NCBI RefSeq assembly: GCF_036250675.1
Contig: NZ_CP109592.1
Location: forward strand, 1-64,000
Length of the DNA stretch: 64,000 bases
From: Streptomyces sp. NBC_01689
GTDB lineage: Bacteria; Actinomycetota; Actinomycetes; Streptomycetales; Streptomycetaceae
Direction of reading: 5' to 3'
The notes under the pieces were generated by a model. That model was not told the origin of the DNA, did no database searches, and saw nothing but the letters and a program-made list of their open reading frames with translations. Within the stretch, counting starts at the first letter, position 1. Every line of letters begins with the position of its first letter. This document shows positions 17,865 through 27,239 of the stretch, piece by piece. Position numbers and translations under genes: made by a program.

Positions 17865-20800
17865 TCAACAGGGTGCAGGACCGTTGTAGAACGTGGTGAT
17901 GGCACGAGCGGATTCGTGTCCACACACATATCTGAGCTCATCCGCCGTTACAGACCTTCCGGCGTATGTCGGAGCTCCGGACAGCATTTCGTCAATGTTC
18001 ATGATGGCTTGCATGTTGAAGGAGATCTTTCCCTTCTTCGCGACGACAAGCTCGATCATATCGGCTACCTGCTTGGTCGTCATAGTAGCTCCGCCTGCGG
18101 GGAGTCCGAAGATCGGATCGCTGTATTGAATCGCTCCCTTTTCCCTCGCGAATGTACCCAGAATATCGCGTTCCCCTCCCCGAATGTCCCTCAGACCAAG
18201 GGCGAGGTGTGGTCCTGGCTTCTCCGATGAGGCCACAGCCGGATCACTGGAATGCGCAGCCCCTGGCCCAAAACGCGGTGGCACCGAAGGACTGGGAGAG
18301 AACTTTCCCTTTATCCAGTTGAACGCAGGGCCGAGAAGGCTGCTGCTGGCGCCACCTGCTGCTCCGAACAGTAGATCCCAAGGGCCTGTGGGGCGGCAGT
18401 GGACTTCGTTCAGGCCCCATGAGAAGGCCGCGCCGACGCCCGCGTTGACAATCGCCGATGTGGCAAGTGCGCGGCCTCCTGTGAAGCCGAGGCCGCGGGC
18501 TATGGCGTTGCCTGCACCCGGCATGAGCAGACCGGCGATGGCTCCTGTGAGAGCCCCTTCGCCACTTGCCCCAGCAAGGCCTCCCCAGGTGAATCCGCCG
18601 TGGCGATGCTGCCAGGAGTAGATACCGCCTTCGATGACAGCTCCGAAGGCGGCTCCGATACCGGCACTGACACACCAGGGGCAATTGCCTGAGGGGTCGG
18701 CTTGGTTGACCGGGTCGTTATTGGCATACACGTACAGGGAGGAGTTGGCGCTGCCGACATCGGCTGGAACGGGGTCGGTAGTGGCAAACCGACCAAGGGC
18801 GGGGGCGTAGCTGCGGGCCCTGAGAGCGAGGCGCCCTGTGAGGTACGGATCGGTGTACTGGCCGTCGAAAGCGAAGGGGCTGTTCTGGCCGTTGGTGGTG
18901 GCCGCCGTGCCTGTGGCTTCGCCCCAGGGCGAGTACTTGTAGGTGTAGGTCGCTGCACCGGTGGCATCCCGGACGGCGCTGATGGAGTCTTGCGGGTCGT
19001 GTAGGAGGTAAAAGACACCGGTGGTCTGGTTGATGGCCTGCGGGATGCCGGCCGGGTTGTAGTTGTAGTCGGCGATCAGGGCGCCGGTGCTGTTGGTGTC
19101 GGTGGCTATCTGGGCGAGCGGGTTGTTGAGGTCCCAGCGGGTGGTGCGGTCCAGGGTGCCGTTTTTGTTTGAGGTAGTGCGGTTGCCGTCGGCGTCGTAA
19201 CCGAAGGTGAAGGAGTTGGCACCGATGGTGGCGGACTTGATACGGCTGGCGGCGTCATAGGCATAAGTGCCGGTGGCGTCTTTGGTTAGATTGCCGTCTG
19301 TGTCATAGGTCAGGTTTGTGGTGGTGGTTCCGACTACGCGCTTGGTCAGCTGGTCGGCTGCATCAAAGGTGTTGGTGACGGTGGTAGCACCGGTCTTTGT
19401 CGTGGAGAGGTTGCCGACCTTGTCGTAGCTGTAGACCGTTCCGCTGGTGCCTCCCAGGCAGGAGGTGGTGGCGAGGGTGTCGGTGCAGGCTTGGGTGAGG
19501 TGACCGGTGTCGTCGTATCCGTATCTGCTGGCGAGGCCGGTGGTTGTTGCGTCTTTGAACTGGTCGGAGACGATTCGGCCGTTGGGGTCGCGGGTGAGCT
19601 GGCGTGCTCCGGTGCCTTCCGAGACGGAGGCCAGATTGCCGACCCGGTCGTAGGTGCGGGACTCAGTCAGCGGTGTGGTGGTGGGCAGTTGGGCAGAGGT
19701 GAGGTTGCCCGCAGGGTCGTATCCGTAGGTGACGGTCTTGCCGCTGGTGGCCTGGGTCTTGATGCGGCCGTCTGCGTCGTACACGTAGCTGATGGCGTAG
19801 CCGTCCGGGTAGGTGCGGCTCTTGACGGTGCCGTCGCCGTTGTAGGTGTATTTGAATGGGTTGGTGGAGCCGGGTGAGGTGATCGTCAGCGGGCGGGCCT
19901 CTGCGTCATAGGTCAGAGTGCGGGTTCCTGTGCCATCGGCGACCGTCGAGATTCGCCCTGCTGCGTCGTATGTGTAGGTGACGGATGGCGTGCCGTCGGA
20001 GTAGGTGGTCTTGGACAGCAGGCCGCGTCCGTCGAAGGTGTTGCTGATGCTCTGGCTTCGGGCATTGGTGATGGTGGTGCGGTTGCCGTCCGCGTCATAG
20101 GCGTAGGACGTAGCGCGGGCCAGCGGGTCTGTGATCTTGGTGATGTGGCCGGCTTTGTCGTAGGCGTACGCGGTGGTGTGCTGATTGGCGTCGAGACGCG
20201 ATGTCAGATTGCTCAGGGCGTCGTAGCCGAGCGTGGTGATGCCGCCGTCGGGTGCGGTGATCTTCGTGAGCCGGTCCAGGTCGTCGTAGCCGTAACCGGT
20301 CTTCTTACCCAGGGCATCGGTGCTTTCGGTGACGTTGCCGACAGTGTCGTACGTGTTCGACGTCTTGTTGCCCAACGGGTCGGTCTGGCCGGTGGCATTG
20401 CCTGACGCGTCGTATGAGGTGTGCCAGGTGTACTGGGCCGGGTCGGCGCCTGTCACATTGCCGCGCGGCTCCACGGTGTCGGTCAGCAGGCCGTCGGTGT
20501 TGTAGGCGTAGGTGGTCTTGTTGCCCATCGGGGAGGTCTGGGATGTGAGCCGGCCCGCAGCGTCATAGCCGTAAGTGACGGTGTTGCTGTTACGGTCCCT
20601 GACCGTGGCCACCTGGTTGTTGGCGTTGTACGTGCTGATGGTCGTCCGGTTCAGCGCATCCATGGCCCGCACGACGTTGCCCATGTCGTCGTAGCTGTAG
20701 GTCTGGACGTTGCCGAGGGGGTCGGTCACGGACTCGGGCAGGCCGTCGGCGGTGTACGTCGTGGCGGTCGTGTGGTTGAGGGGGTCTGTGACCGTCGTGT

Positions 20801-23357
20801 TGTTCCCGACCGCGTCGTAGCCGTACTTCCAGGTGTACTGGACAGCATCGGCACCGGCTGTGTTGCCCCGCGGAGTCGTCATGGACAACGAGCGACCGGC
20901 CTTGTCGTATGTGTAGGTCGTCCTGCTGCCGGCCGCATCGGTCGCGGACAGGAGTCGTCCCATAGCGTCGTAGGAGCGCTGAGTCGTGTTGCCGGCGGCG
21001 TCGGTCCCGCCGGTGGCACGGTTTGCCGCGTCGTACGTGGTCGACGTCGTCTTTTGCGTGGCGTCAGTGATCGACGTCGGATTGCCTACGTCGTCGTATC
21101 CGCGCGTCGTGATCCGGCCCTTCGGGTCCGTGACTTTCAGGAGCCGGTCGCCGTCGTCGTACGCGTACTTTGTGGTGAATGCTGTCGGGTCCGCGCCTGA
21201 AGCGTTGCCTCGCGCGTCGGTGCTGGTGATCACGCGTCCGGACTGATCGAAGGACTGCGTGGTTGTCGCGCCGCTCGGGGCCCTGACGGATGTCTGGTTG
21301 CCTGCCGCGTCGTACCCGTAGGTCGTCGTGTTCTGCAGGGGGTCGGTTTCCGTGGCGAGCTGCCCGGTGGAGGTATAGGTGAAGGAGGTGACGTTGGCCA
21401 GTGGATCCTTGACCGTGGCAAGGAGGTTGTCAGTGGTGTAGGTGTACGTCGTGGCGTGCACGTCAGGGTCTGTGGATTTGGACAGGTTCCCGTTCGTGTC
21501 GTAGGCGTATCTCCAGCGGGCGCCCGAGGGGTCTGTCTCCGTTGTCAGGCGGTTTGAGGTGTCATAGGCGTAGGCCGTGAAGTGACCGAGCGGGTCGGTG
21601 GCTCTGATGAGGTTCGCTGAGCCGTCGTAGCTGTAGAACGTGCGGTTTCCGAAGGGGTCGTACTGGACCAACAGGTAGTTGTGGGCGTAGACGTCGGTCC
21701 ATACACCGCCGTCCGGAGCGGTGGTGTCCGTCTCTCCGCTGCGGTATGTGTAGGTCGTGCTGTTGCCGAGGGCGTCTTTCTGGGTCGCCACGCGCCCCTG
21801 AGAGTCGTAGGTGTTGCGGACGGGGTAGTGCCCCGCTGCGTCCTGGGTCGAGGCGAGGCGACCCTCGGTGTCGTAGCCGTAGCTGGTCTGTTTGCCGTCG
21901 GTCCCTGTGACGCTCGTCAGACGGCCGGCGGCGTATCCGTAGTCGACATGCCGTCCGTCGGCGAGCTGCACCCGTGAGAGCAGGTCGCCGGTGTATGTCG
22001 TCGTGGACGACCGGCCTGCCGCGTCGGTCACGGATGCCAGGTGGCCGGCCGCGTAGCGGTAGGTGACTCCCTGGCCTGAGCGGTTCTTCGATGAGGTGAG
22101 GTGTCCGCCGGAATCGAAGGTGAGTGTCTGCTTGTCCGGTGTGGTGAGGGTGTATGTCCCGTCGGTCTGCGCTTTCAGGGATGACCGGGAGGTGGAGGGC
22201 GCCGTGAACGTGCCGTCAGACTTTCTTGTGTAGGGGTACTTCGCCCCGCTCTCCGACGTGTAGGTGACGTTGCCGGCCGCGTCCTTGGTCAGCTGGGCGT
22301 CCCAGGGCAGCGTCCATCCCTGGCCGAGGGATCCGGTAGTGGTGTTGTTGGAGGAATATCGGCGGGTAAGGTCGAGTCCGCCTCCGACGGACGGCTGTTG
22401 GACGTCGGTATAAGAGCCCGAGAACGCGCCCGTGGCCGTGTTCACCGAGGCTCCGCGCTGCGCCTGCGGTTGAGCGAATGCCGTGCTCAAGGACGTGCAC
22501 TCGGGGGCGCATCCGTATGTCTGATCGTTGGGAATCCCCCGAGCCAAGGTCATCAGAGTTACCACGCCACCACGGCCGCCGCCTGCGACGTCGACGACGG
22601 TCGCGAGCGCCGTGACGGAGAAGTTCCCGATGTTGGGAACCGCACCTGCACACTGTTCCGGGTCCACAGACAGCTGGAGAGTCACGACCGGGTCGCTGAC
22701 CTCGGGATGGACCAGCGAATAGGCACCTGAATGGGCTGTCACGACCTGGCCCGTGTCGTAGTCGACAACATCGGAGCCGCAGCCGACTTCCCAGGTCACC
22801 TTGACCTGATGCAGTACATCAGCGAGCTTGCCGTCCGCATCGGTGGTGTAGTCGGAGTGCGTGATCTCCGCGCTTGCGAGGAGGGTTTCTCCTTCAAAGA
22901 CCTGCCCGGTGAGAGGATCAGGGCCCAGAGGGCTCGCACCGACAACCGAACGGTAGGAACCCTCGGAGCCGACCACTGCCACGTAGTCCACGTCTCCGCC
23001 AGGTACAGCAGCGGCAGCGCCCTTGATACTGGCAGCCGTTCGACCGGTGCCTGCAACAGAGCGGGCCCGGGCTGCAGACTTCTTTGCCTCAGCCACCGCT
23101 TCGGCCTCGGTAAATTGCTTCCGATGAGCCTCGTGGGCCGGTGGCTTGAACCGCCCTTGGTCTACCTGCTGGTGACGCTGCTTCAGCGTCATAGGCTTCT
23201 GCGGCTTCGCAGGCCTTGGCCCGGGGACGCCAGCAGTATCCGCGCTCTCCACGCGCTGCTTTTCCGCCGGCGCCGCGGTCGCTGACCCTGCAAAGATCAC
23301 AGCCCATGCGGTTACTACGCCCACAACGACCTGTCGCAACCTCGAAGAACGTGCCAC
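17865..23357 (-). CDS. Secreted RHS-repeat polymorphic toxin
   Basis: A protein of about 1,830 residues. It starts at GTG 23357, six bases after GGAGGGG, with signal peptide VARSSRLRQVVVGVV and following Ala-rich cleavage region. After a ~300-residue entry domain comes a long array of YD/RHS repeats of the YGYDAAGNLTS type (about residues 300-1480). The RHS core ends with ARSYAPALGRFATTDPV. The last ~275 residues are variable: a Gly-rich hydrophobic stretch (VSAGIGAAFGAVIEGGIYSW) and a C-terminal domain beginning HLALGLRDIRGGERD and ending HESARAITTFYNGPAPC. The ALGL/FA/ISFN/EL pattern of that domain matches an uncharacterised toxin type I recall from other actinobacterial RHS proteins. It probably mediates competition between bacteria. 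Confidence 0.9.
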   Translation of the reverse strand: MARSSRLRQVVVGVVTAWAVIFAGSATAAPAEKQRVESADTAGVPGPRPAKPQKPMTLKQRHQQVDQGRFKPPAHEAHRKQFTEAEAVAEAKKSAARARSVAGTGRTAASIKGAAAAVPGGDVDYVAVVGSEGSYRSVVGASPLGPDPLTGQVFEGETLLASAEITHSDYTTDADGKLADVLHQVKVTWEVGCGSDVVDYDTGQVVTAHSGAYSLVHPEVSDPVVTLQLSVDPEQCAGAVPNIGNFSVTALATVVDVAGGGRGGVVTLMTLARGIPNDQTYGCAPECTSLSTAFAQPQAQRGASVNTATGAFSGSYTDVQQPSVGGGLDLTRRYSSNNTTTGSLGQGWTLPWDAQLTKDAAGNVTYTSESGAKYPYTRKSDGTFTAPSTSRSSLKAQTDGTYTLTTPDKQTLTFDSGGHLTSSKNRSGQGVTYRYAAGHLASVTDAAGRSSTTTYTGDLLSRVQLADGRHVDYGYAAGRLTSVTGTDGKQTSYGYDTEGRLASTQDAAGHYPVRNTYDSQGRVATQKDALGNSTTYTYRSGETDTTAPDGGVWTDVYAHNYLLVQYDPFGNRTFYSYDGSANLIRATDPLGHFTAYAYDTSNRLTTETDPSGARWRYAYDTNGNLSKSTDPDVHATTYTYTTDNLLATVKDPLANVTSFTYTSTGQLATETDPLQNTTTYGYDAAGNQTSVRAPSGATTTQSFDQSGRVITSTDARGNASGADPTAFTTKYAYDDGDRLLKVTDPKGRITTRGYDDVGNPTSITDATQKTTSTTYDAANRATGGTDAAGNTTQRSYDAMGRLLSATDAAGSRTTYTYDKAGRSLSMTTPRGNTAGADAVQYTWKYGYDAVGNNTTVTDPLNHTTATTYTADGLPESVTDPLGNVQTYSYDDMGNVVRAMDALNRTTISTYNANNQVATVRDRNSNTVTYGYDAAGRLTSQTSPMGNKTTYAYNTDGLLTDTVEPRGNVTGADPAQYTWHTSYDASGNATGQTDPLGNKTSNTYDTVGNVTESTDALGKKTGYGYDDLDRLTKITAPDGGITTLGYDALSNLTSRLDANQHTTAYAYDKAGHITKITDPLARATSYAYDADGNRTTITNARSQSISNTFDGRGLLSKTTYSDGTPSVTYTYDAAGRISTVADGTGTRTLTYDAEARPLTITSPGSTNPFKYTYNGDGTVKSRTYPDGYAISYVYDADGRIKTQATSGKTVTYGYDPAGNLTSAQLPTTTPLTESRTYDRVGNLASVSEGTGARQLTRDPNGRIVSDQFKDATTTGLASRYGYDDTGHLTQACTDTLATTSCLGGTSGTVYSYDKVGNLSTTKTGATTVTNTFDAADQLTKRVVGTTTTNLTYDTDGNLTKDATGTYAYDAASRIKSATIGANSFTFGYDADGNRTTSNKNGTLDRTTRWDLNNPLAQIATDTNSTGALIADYNYNPAGIPQAINQTTGVFYLLHDPQDSISAVRDATGAATYTYKYSPWGEATGTAATTNGQNSPFAFDGQYTDPYLTGRLALRARSYAPALGRFATTDPVPADVGSANSSLYVYANNDPVNQADPSGNCPWCVSAGIGAAFGAVIEGGIYSWQHRHGGFTWGGLAGASGEGALTGAIAGLLMPGAGNAIARGLGFTGGRALATSAIVNAGVGAAFSWGLNEVHCRPTGPWDLLFGAAGGASSSLLGPAFNWIKGKFSPSPSVPPRFGPGAAHSSDPAVASSEKPGPHLALGLRDIRGGERDILGTFAREKGAIQYSDPIFGLPAGGATMTTKQVADMIELVVAKKGKISFNMQAIMNIDEMLSGAPTYAGRSVTADELRYVCGHESARAITTFYNGPAPC

Positions 23358-23826
23358 GTCAGCCCCTCCGACCACGACCCACCAGGATGCGACCTAAAGC
23401 GATCACACAGTCACGGAAGGTGAAAGTACAGAATCGAACATGGGCATGTCATCTGTGTGCTCACGCGTGGCCTAGACCGGTCCATGGATGGCCAGATCCA
23501 CGTACAACATGCTGAGCCCCTGAGGCCCCAAGCTCATGAGCCAGCTGTGCTCATCGCACTACGGCTTCAAGTGCGCTGGACTCCCCCTGTGCGGCTCGAA
23601 CGGCATCAGGGGGCGCCATCACGCACGTCCCGTCAGAGAACGATGTCCGTACCGACAAGATCCGGCGCCGGCGTTCCCCGGCATCCCGGCGGCCGCCGTG
23701 CAACTGCCGGACGCGACCACACTGGGCGAGAAGCTGGTCGGCTGGGAGGGCAACCGGCTCGCGTTCCTACGGCTGCAGGGCCGGTTCCTCGGGATCACCC
23801 CTCAACGCAGGGTGTATCTGTTGCAC
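23358..23826. other. Intergenic region upstream of the RHS gene
   Basis: This should hold the RHS promoter. Open frames here lack recognisable protein features. Confidence 0.4.
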
Positions 23827-24214
23827 TCAATGGCGGGTGCGGCTGAACCAGGCCATGCCATCCCTCTGAGCCATGAAGACGATCAGCACGACTCCGGCGG
23901 CCAGCTGCACGAGGGCTGCCATCACAGTGGCGGCGGGTGCGCTGCTGGCGGTGAGGCCGAGGGGCAAAAGTACCCACAATGCAGTGCCAGGCGCCGTAGA
24001 CGATTGTTCCGATACGGAGGGCGTTGCCACCCTTGCCAAAGCGTAGAGCAAGGACGATCGCGATGACGGCGTGGACGCCAGCGCCAACCAGACCGAGACG
24101 GGCCGCTGCCACTCCGCGCGGGGTGAAGACCGCGGTGACACCGGCATCCGTGACAGTGAGGATCACGGCAGGACGCGCCCCCTCCCGGTGGTCACGATCG
24201 GGGGAGCATCCCAT
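23827..24214 (-). pseudogene. Frameshifted small membrane protein
   Basis: Two overlapping minus-strand frames join into one hydrophobic protein: the first gives VGAGVHAVIAIVLALRFGKG and ALRIGTIVYGAWHCIVG, and the second continues LLPLGLTASSAPAATVMAAL and VVLIVFMAQRDGMAWF. The break is near 23973 and needs only one lost or gained base. Three or four membrane spans would result. The N-terminus also looks short. This is either a decayed gene or a sequencing error. Confidence 0.55.
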
Positions 24215-24297
24215 GCGCGCGCACGGATCGATGCGACCAGCCCCGTACCTCTCGTCGCGCGATGACGCGATGCGGATTCAGCGGACCATTCCTCTTC

Positions 24298-24510
24298 TCA
24301 GTGGCCTGCCTGAGTAATCCCGCTGGCGAGCTGTCCGGCCACGTTGAGGATCCCCTGTCCGAATGCTGTGGGAGCGATCAGGACGCCGAACACCAGCACG
24401 ATGAGCACGGTCAACTGCTCGTCAGTACGTTTCCGCGCCTCGGTGCGACGCCGAAGCCGCAGCACGATGATCACCGCCAGGAGAACCGCCAGGTTGATCG
24501 ACAGCACCAT
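24298..24510 (-). CDS. Small membrane protein, 70 aa
   Basis: MVLSINLAVLLAVIIVLRLR begins a two-span membrane protein with a short charged loop (RRRTEARKRTDEQ) and a second hydrophobic helix containing FGVLIAPTAF. ATG 24510 follows a G-rich Shine-Dalgarno. Such proteins are common in Streptomyces plasmid and integrative-element transfer regions, so I infer a link to conjugation or spread, without proof. Confidence 0.65.
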   Translation of the reverse strand: MVLSINLAVLLAVIIVLRLRRRTEARKRTDEQLTVLIVLVFGVLIAPTAFGQGILNVAGQLASGITQAGH

Positions 24511-24704
24511 GAGAGCCCCCTTCTCCGAACGCGACTGGTCCACATGTAGCGAGCACCGACACTGGCGGCAGCTCAGACGCGGCCTGGTGGCGACAAAACA
24601 CAGTAGATCGGCTTGATTCACGAGGTTGCGCCGACACCCGTTCTGACTTCTCGGGCAGTAGGGGCACCAAAGTTCTGTACGGAGCGCAATCAGCCTCAGC
24701 TGGG

Positions 24705-24857
24705 CTACTCGTCGTCGACGTCGCCACGGATCGCACCTCTGGCCCGGTGCCAGGCAACGAAAACCTCGCGCAGCTGGTCCAAAATGCCGCGCACGGTGAA
24801 CAGGGCAACGCTCACAACACTCGCCGCAGCCAGGAACCACAGAATCAGCACATCCAC
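24705..24857 (-). CDS. Very small membrane protein, 50 aa
   Basis: Reading GTG 24857 to TAG 24705 gives a single N-terminal membrane helix (VDVLILWFLAAASVVSVALF) followed by an amphipathic charged tail ending RGDVDDE. AAGG precedes the start by about nine bases. It overlaps the end of a possible upstream short gene by 13 bases and precedes the 70-residue membrane protein, so the three look like one operon of plasmid-spread type. Confidence 0.6.
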   Translation of the reverse strand: MDVLILWFLAAASVVSVALFTVRGILDQLREVFVAWHRARGAIRGDVDDE

Positions 24858-24940
24858 TGGTCGACACCTTCGTGACGGAGGCCGAACCAGCGACGGGTGC
24901 TGCTCAGTTCGACCAAGAAGCGGTCAGAACTGAGTTCCAC
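24845..24940 (-). CDS. Possible 31-aa peptide gene or tail of a larger gene
   Basis: The frame ending at 24845 reads VELSSDRFLVELSSTRRWFG and then LRHEGVDQWMC, which looks like real protein and overlaps the next gene in an operon-like way. GTG 24940 is a possible start; the frame stays open to 25186 but that part does not look coding. It could be the C-terminus of a truncated gene. Confidence 0.35.
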   Translation of the reverse strand: MELSSDRFLVELSSTRRWFGLRHEGVDQWMC

Positions 24941-25187
24941 GCCGACGGCAAAGCTCAGGTACAGCTGAAGAGGTTCAGGCAGAAGCAGGAGCAACTGCAG
25001 GCGGCCGGTTGATTGCAGGAGTCCGGGTCGTGGTTCACGGATCACAGACAGAGATCGGCGACATGTCGGCTCGCCTGTCCCTGCGCCTGCGGATATCAGC
25101 GAACCGCACCATGACCGTGCGTCGCACTGAATCTCCTGATATCGCCACGCGCTCGCAACGCCTCTGCTATCAGGCTCCGGAGGCACG

Positions 25188-25824
25188 GTGGACAGGAAAG
25201 TCTCGAAGCGAAACCGAGAACACGGTCCGAGCGCACCTGCCAGGTGCGGTGCGGGCCGGAGCTGCGGGACATGCTGCCTGGTTTCGCGATGGTCGGCGTA
25301 GTGGTGCTCGTGTCCCTCGCGCTACTGCCTGGCTCTACACCGCGCTCGGGGTCGGCGGCCTGGTGCTGGGTGTGGTGCTCCTTGGTACGGCCGCGATCGG
25401 CGGGCTGCGCTGGCATCGAGAGGTCGCGCGCCGGCGGGGCGGCCGCTACTCCGCGGCGGAACTGTCTCGGCTCGATGACCGGGGGCTGACGGTGGCGGCC
25501 ACGCGGATGTTGCGGAGGGATGGCTGGCACGTGGTCGACGTGGGCGAGCCCGGTCGACCGCGTCTGTACGCGAGTCGTCAGGGTCGCCAGCTGGATGTCG
25601 GCTTTCGCCCGGTGGACTCTGCGGACGAGGGTGGGAGCGGGTTCGCTCCGCTGCGCGAGGTAGGCCGACCTGGTCCCGATGGCCTGCTCCGAGTCGTGGT
25701 CCACCGCGGCGACTTCAGCCGTGCGGACGTGCTCTGGGCTTCGCGCCAGGGCGGTGTTCTGCTCGACGGGAACCAGTTGGGGCGGTGGGCGGCGGGGTCG
25801 CGGCTGGACGAACTGGGCCTGTGA
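25188..25824 (+). pseudogene. Twice-frameshifted membrane-anchored nuclease-like protein
   Basis: Three frames join: VDRKVSKRNREHGPSAPARC from GTG 25188; then PELRDMLPGFAMVGVVVLVS with LALLPG from about 25244; then LYTALGVGGLVLGVVLLG onward from about 25336 to TGA 25824. Together they give two membrane helices and a cytosolic domain with LDDRGLTVAATRMLRRDGWH and RPRLYASRQGRQLDVGF, which resembles restriction-endonuclease-like (Mrr/PD-(D/E)XK) domains. Two separate shifts argue for true decay rather than one sequencing error. Confidence 0.55.
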
Positions 25825-25906
25825 CCGCGGCGGACTATATGGACTGAAGCCTACGAAAATTGGGCTTTCTTTACAGGCAACCGTTGCGGGTGGCTACCGT
25901 CAGACG

Positions 25907-26302
25907 ATGACGTGGTGGCAAGCAGCCCTGTGGGGCTTGGCCGGCGGCGGAGCCGCTTCGCTCGTGTCCTTCTGCGGCTCCATCATGTCTGGCGGGTACC
26001 GCTGGCCGTGGCAGCGGAGACTTGACACGGTAGGGCCCCGACTGTTCGTACTGGGGAGCGGGCTCGTTCTGGGTGCCGTGGTGGCGGCTGCCGCACACGA
26101 TCAGATGAACGGGCCGTGGCCAGCCTTCATCTTCGGCATCGGTGCGCCCGCCACAATCCGAGGCATCCTCTCCGGGGTAGAGGTCGGACCCTCCATCCAA
26201 CCGTCAACCGGGCCTCCCTCGATTTCAGGCAGCCAGGCGAGTGCCCCTCCGCCCCTCTCGCGCGCGACTGAGGATGGGGAGATCCGTGAAGACGCGTCCT
26301 GA
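25907..26302 (+). CDS. Membrane protein, 131 aa
   Basis: Two to three hydrophobic segments are seen: ALWGLAGGGAASLVSFCGSI, LFVLGSGLVLGAVVAAAA and PAFIFGIGAPATIRGIL. A Ser/Pro-rich cytoplasmic tail follows. ATG 25907 starts the first helix (MTWWQ). The 3' end overlaps the start of the pentapeptide-repeat gene by 17 bases, implying translational coupling. Similar membrane proteins occur in many Streptomyces next to regulatory genes; the function is unknown. Confidence 0.65.
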   Translation: MTWWQAALWGLAGGGAASLVSFCGSIMSGGYRWPWQRRLDTVGPRLFVLGSGLVLGAVVAAAAHDQMNGPWPAFIFGIGAPATIRGILSGVEVGPSIQPSTGPPSISGSQASAPPPLSRATEDGEIREDAS

Positions 26303-27200
26303 CTCCTTCCTCGGCCGTGTGGCTCGGACCGCGCGACCTTCACGTCCCTGGCTAAGTATTGAGGCATCTGCCTGGTGGACCCGGGTGCTCTTGGCCGGCG
26401 GCGCCCGTCCCCGTTACAAGACCATTCCAGCTGCCTCGATCCTGGCCAGCCCAGACCGGGCCAGCCCAGACCTGACCGGGGCGGACCTGACCGGGGCGGA
26501 CCTGACCGACTCAAACCTGTCCTACGCGAACCTGTCCTACGCGAACCTGACCGGTGCGGACCTGTCTCGCGCGTACCTGTCCCGCACGGACCTGTCTCGC
26601 GCGGACCTGGGCCGTGCGAACCTGACCCGCGCGGACCTGACCTTCGCGGACCTGACCTTCGCGGACCTGACCCGCGCGAACCTGACCCGTGCGAACCTGA
26701 CCATCTCAGACCTGGGCGGCGCGTACCTGACCGGCGCGTACCTGACCGGCGCGAACCTAGCCGACGCGGACCTGTCCCGCGCGGACCTGTCCCGCGCGGA
26801 CCTGACCGGCGCGGACCTGACCGGCGCGGACCTGACCGGCGCGAACCTGTCCCGCGCGAACCTGGGCAGCGCGAACCTGACCGGCGCGAACCTAGCCGAC
26901 GCGGACCTGTCCCGCGCGGACCTGCGCAGCGCGGACCTGACCGGCGCGGACCTGACCGGCGCGGACCTGACCGACGCGGACCTGGGCAGCGCGAACCTGA
27001 CCCGCGCGAACCTCACCCACGCGAACCTGACCGACGCGGACCTGGTGGGTATCACGTGGTCGGATTTGACTGTTTGGCCGACTGAATATCGCGCAGTGAT
27101 GTTGGAGCGGTCCGTACCGATCGGGGTCGGCCTCTGGCGCGTGCAGGGGTCAGGGAACAGCGGCGCCGACCTGTCGGTGCCTCCGATCCCTGTGGGCTGA
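26286..27200 (+). CDS. Pentapeptide-repeat protein
   Basis: About 304 residues. From residue ~60 to ~255 the protein is an almost unbroken series of some forty pentapeptides of the form A-(D/N)-L-(T/S)-X, as in ADLTGADLTG and ADLSRADLS. Such repeats fold into a right-handed quadrilateral beta-helix; in MfpA and Qnr this mimics DNA and protects gyrase. A short non-repeat tail follows (VGITWSDLTVWPTEYRAVML). GTG 26286 with GGGGAG five bases upstream is preferred over ATG 26274. Coupled to the membrane-protein gene, it may work at the membrane. The absence of the usual central Phe/Leu variation suggests recent repeat expansion. Confidence 0.85.
   Translation: MKTRPDSFLGRVARTARPSRPWLSIEASAWWTRVLLAGGARPRYKTIPAASILASPDRASPDLTGADLTGADLTDSNLSYANLSYANLTGADLSRAYLSRTDLSRADLGRANLTRADLTFADLTFADLTRANLTRANLTISDLGGAYLTGAYLTGANLADADLSRADLSRADLTGADLTGADLTGANLSRANLGSANLTGANLADADLSRADLRSADLTGADLTGADLTDADLGSANLTRANLTHANLTDADLVGITWSDLTVWPTEYRAVMLERSVPIGVGLWRVQGSGNSGADLSVPPIPVG
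26455..27045 (+). repeat. Tandem 15-bp coding repeats
   Basis: The DNA encoding the pentapeptides is itself repetitive, with units near CTGACCGGCGCGGAC. Blocks such as GCGAACCTAGCCGACGCGGA recur (about 26750 and 26885), showing segmental duplication within the gene. Confidence 0.85.
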
Positions 27201-27239
27201 CGGCTCAGCTCGAAGGCTCCAGCACCACTACAAAGGCGT

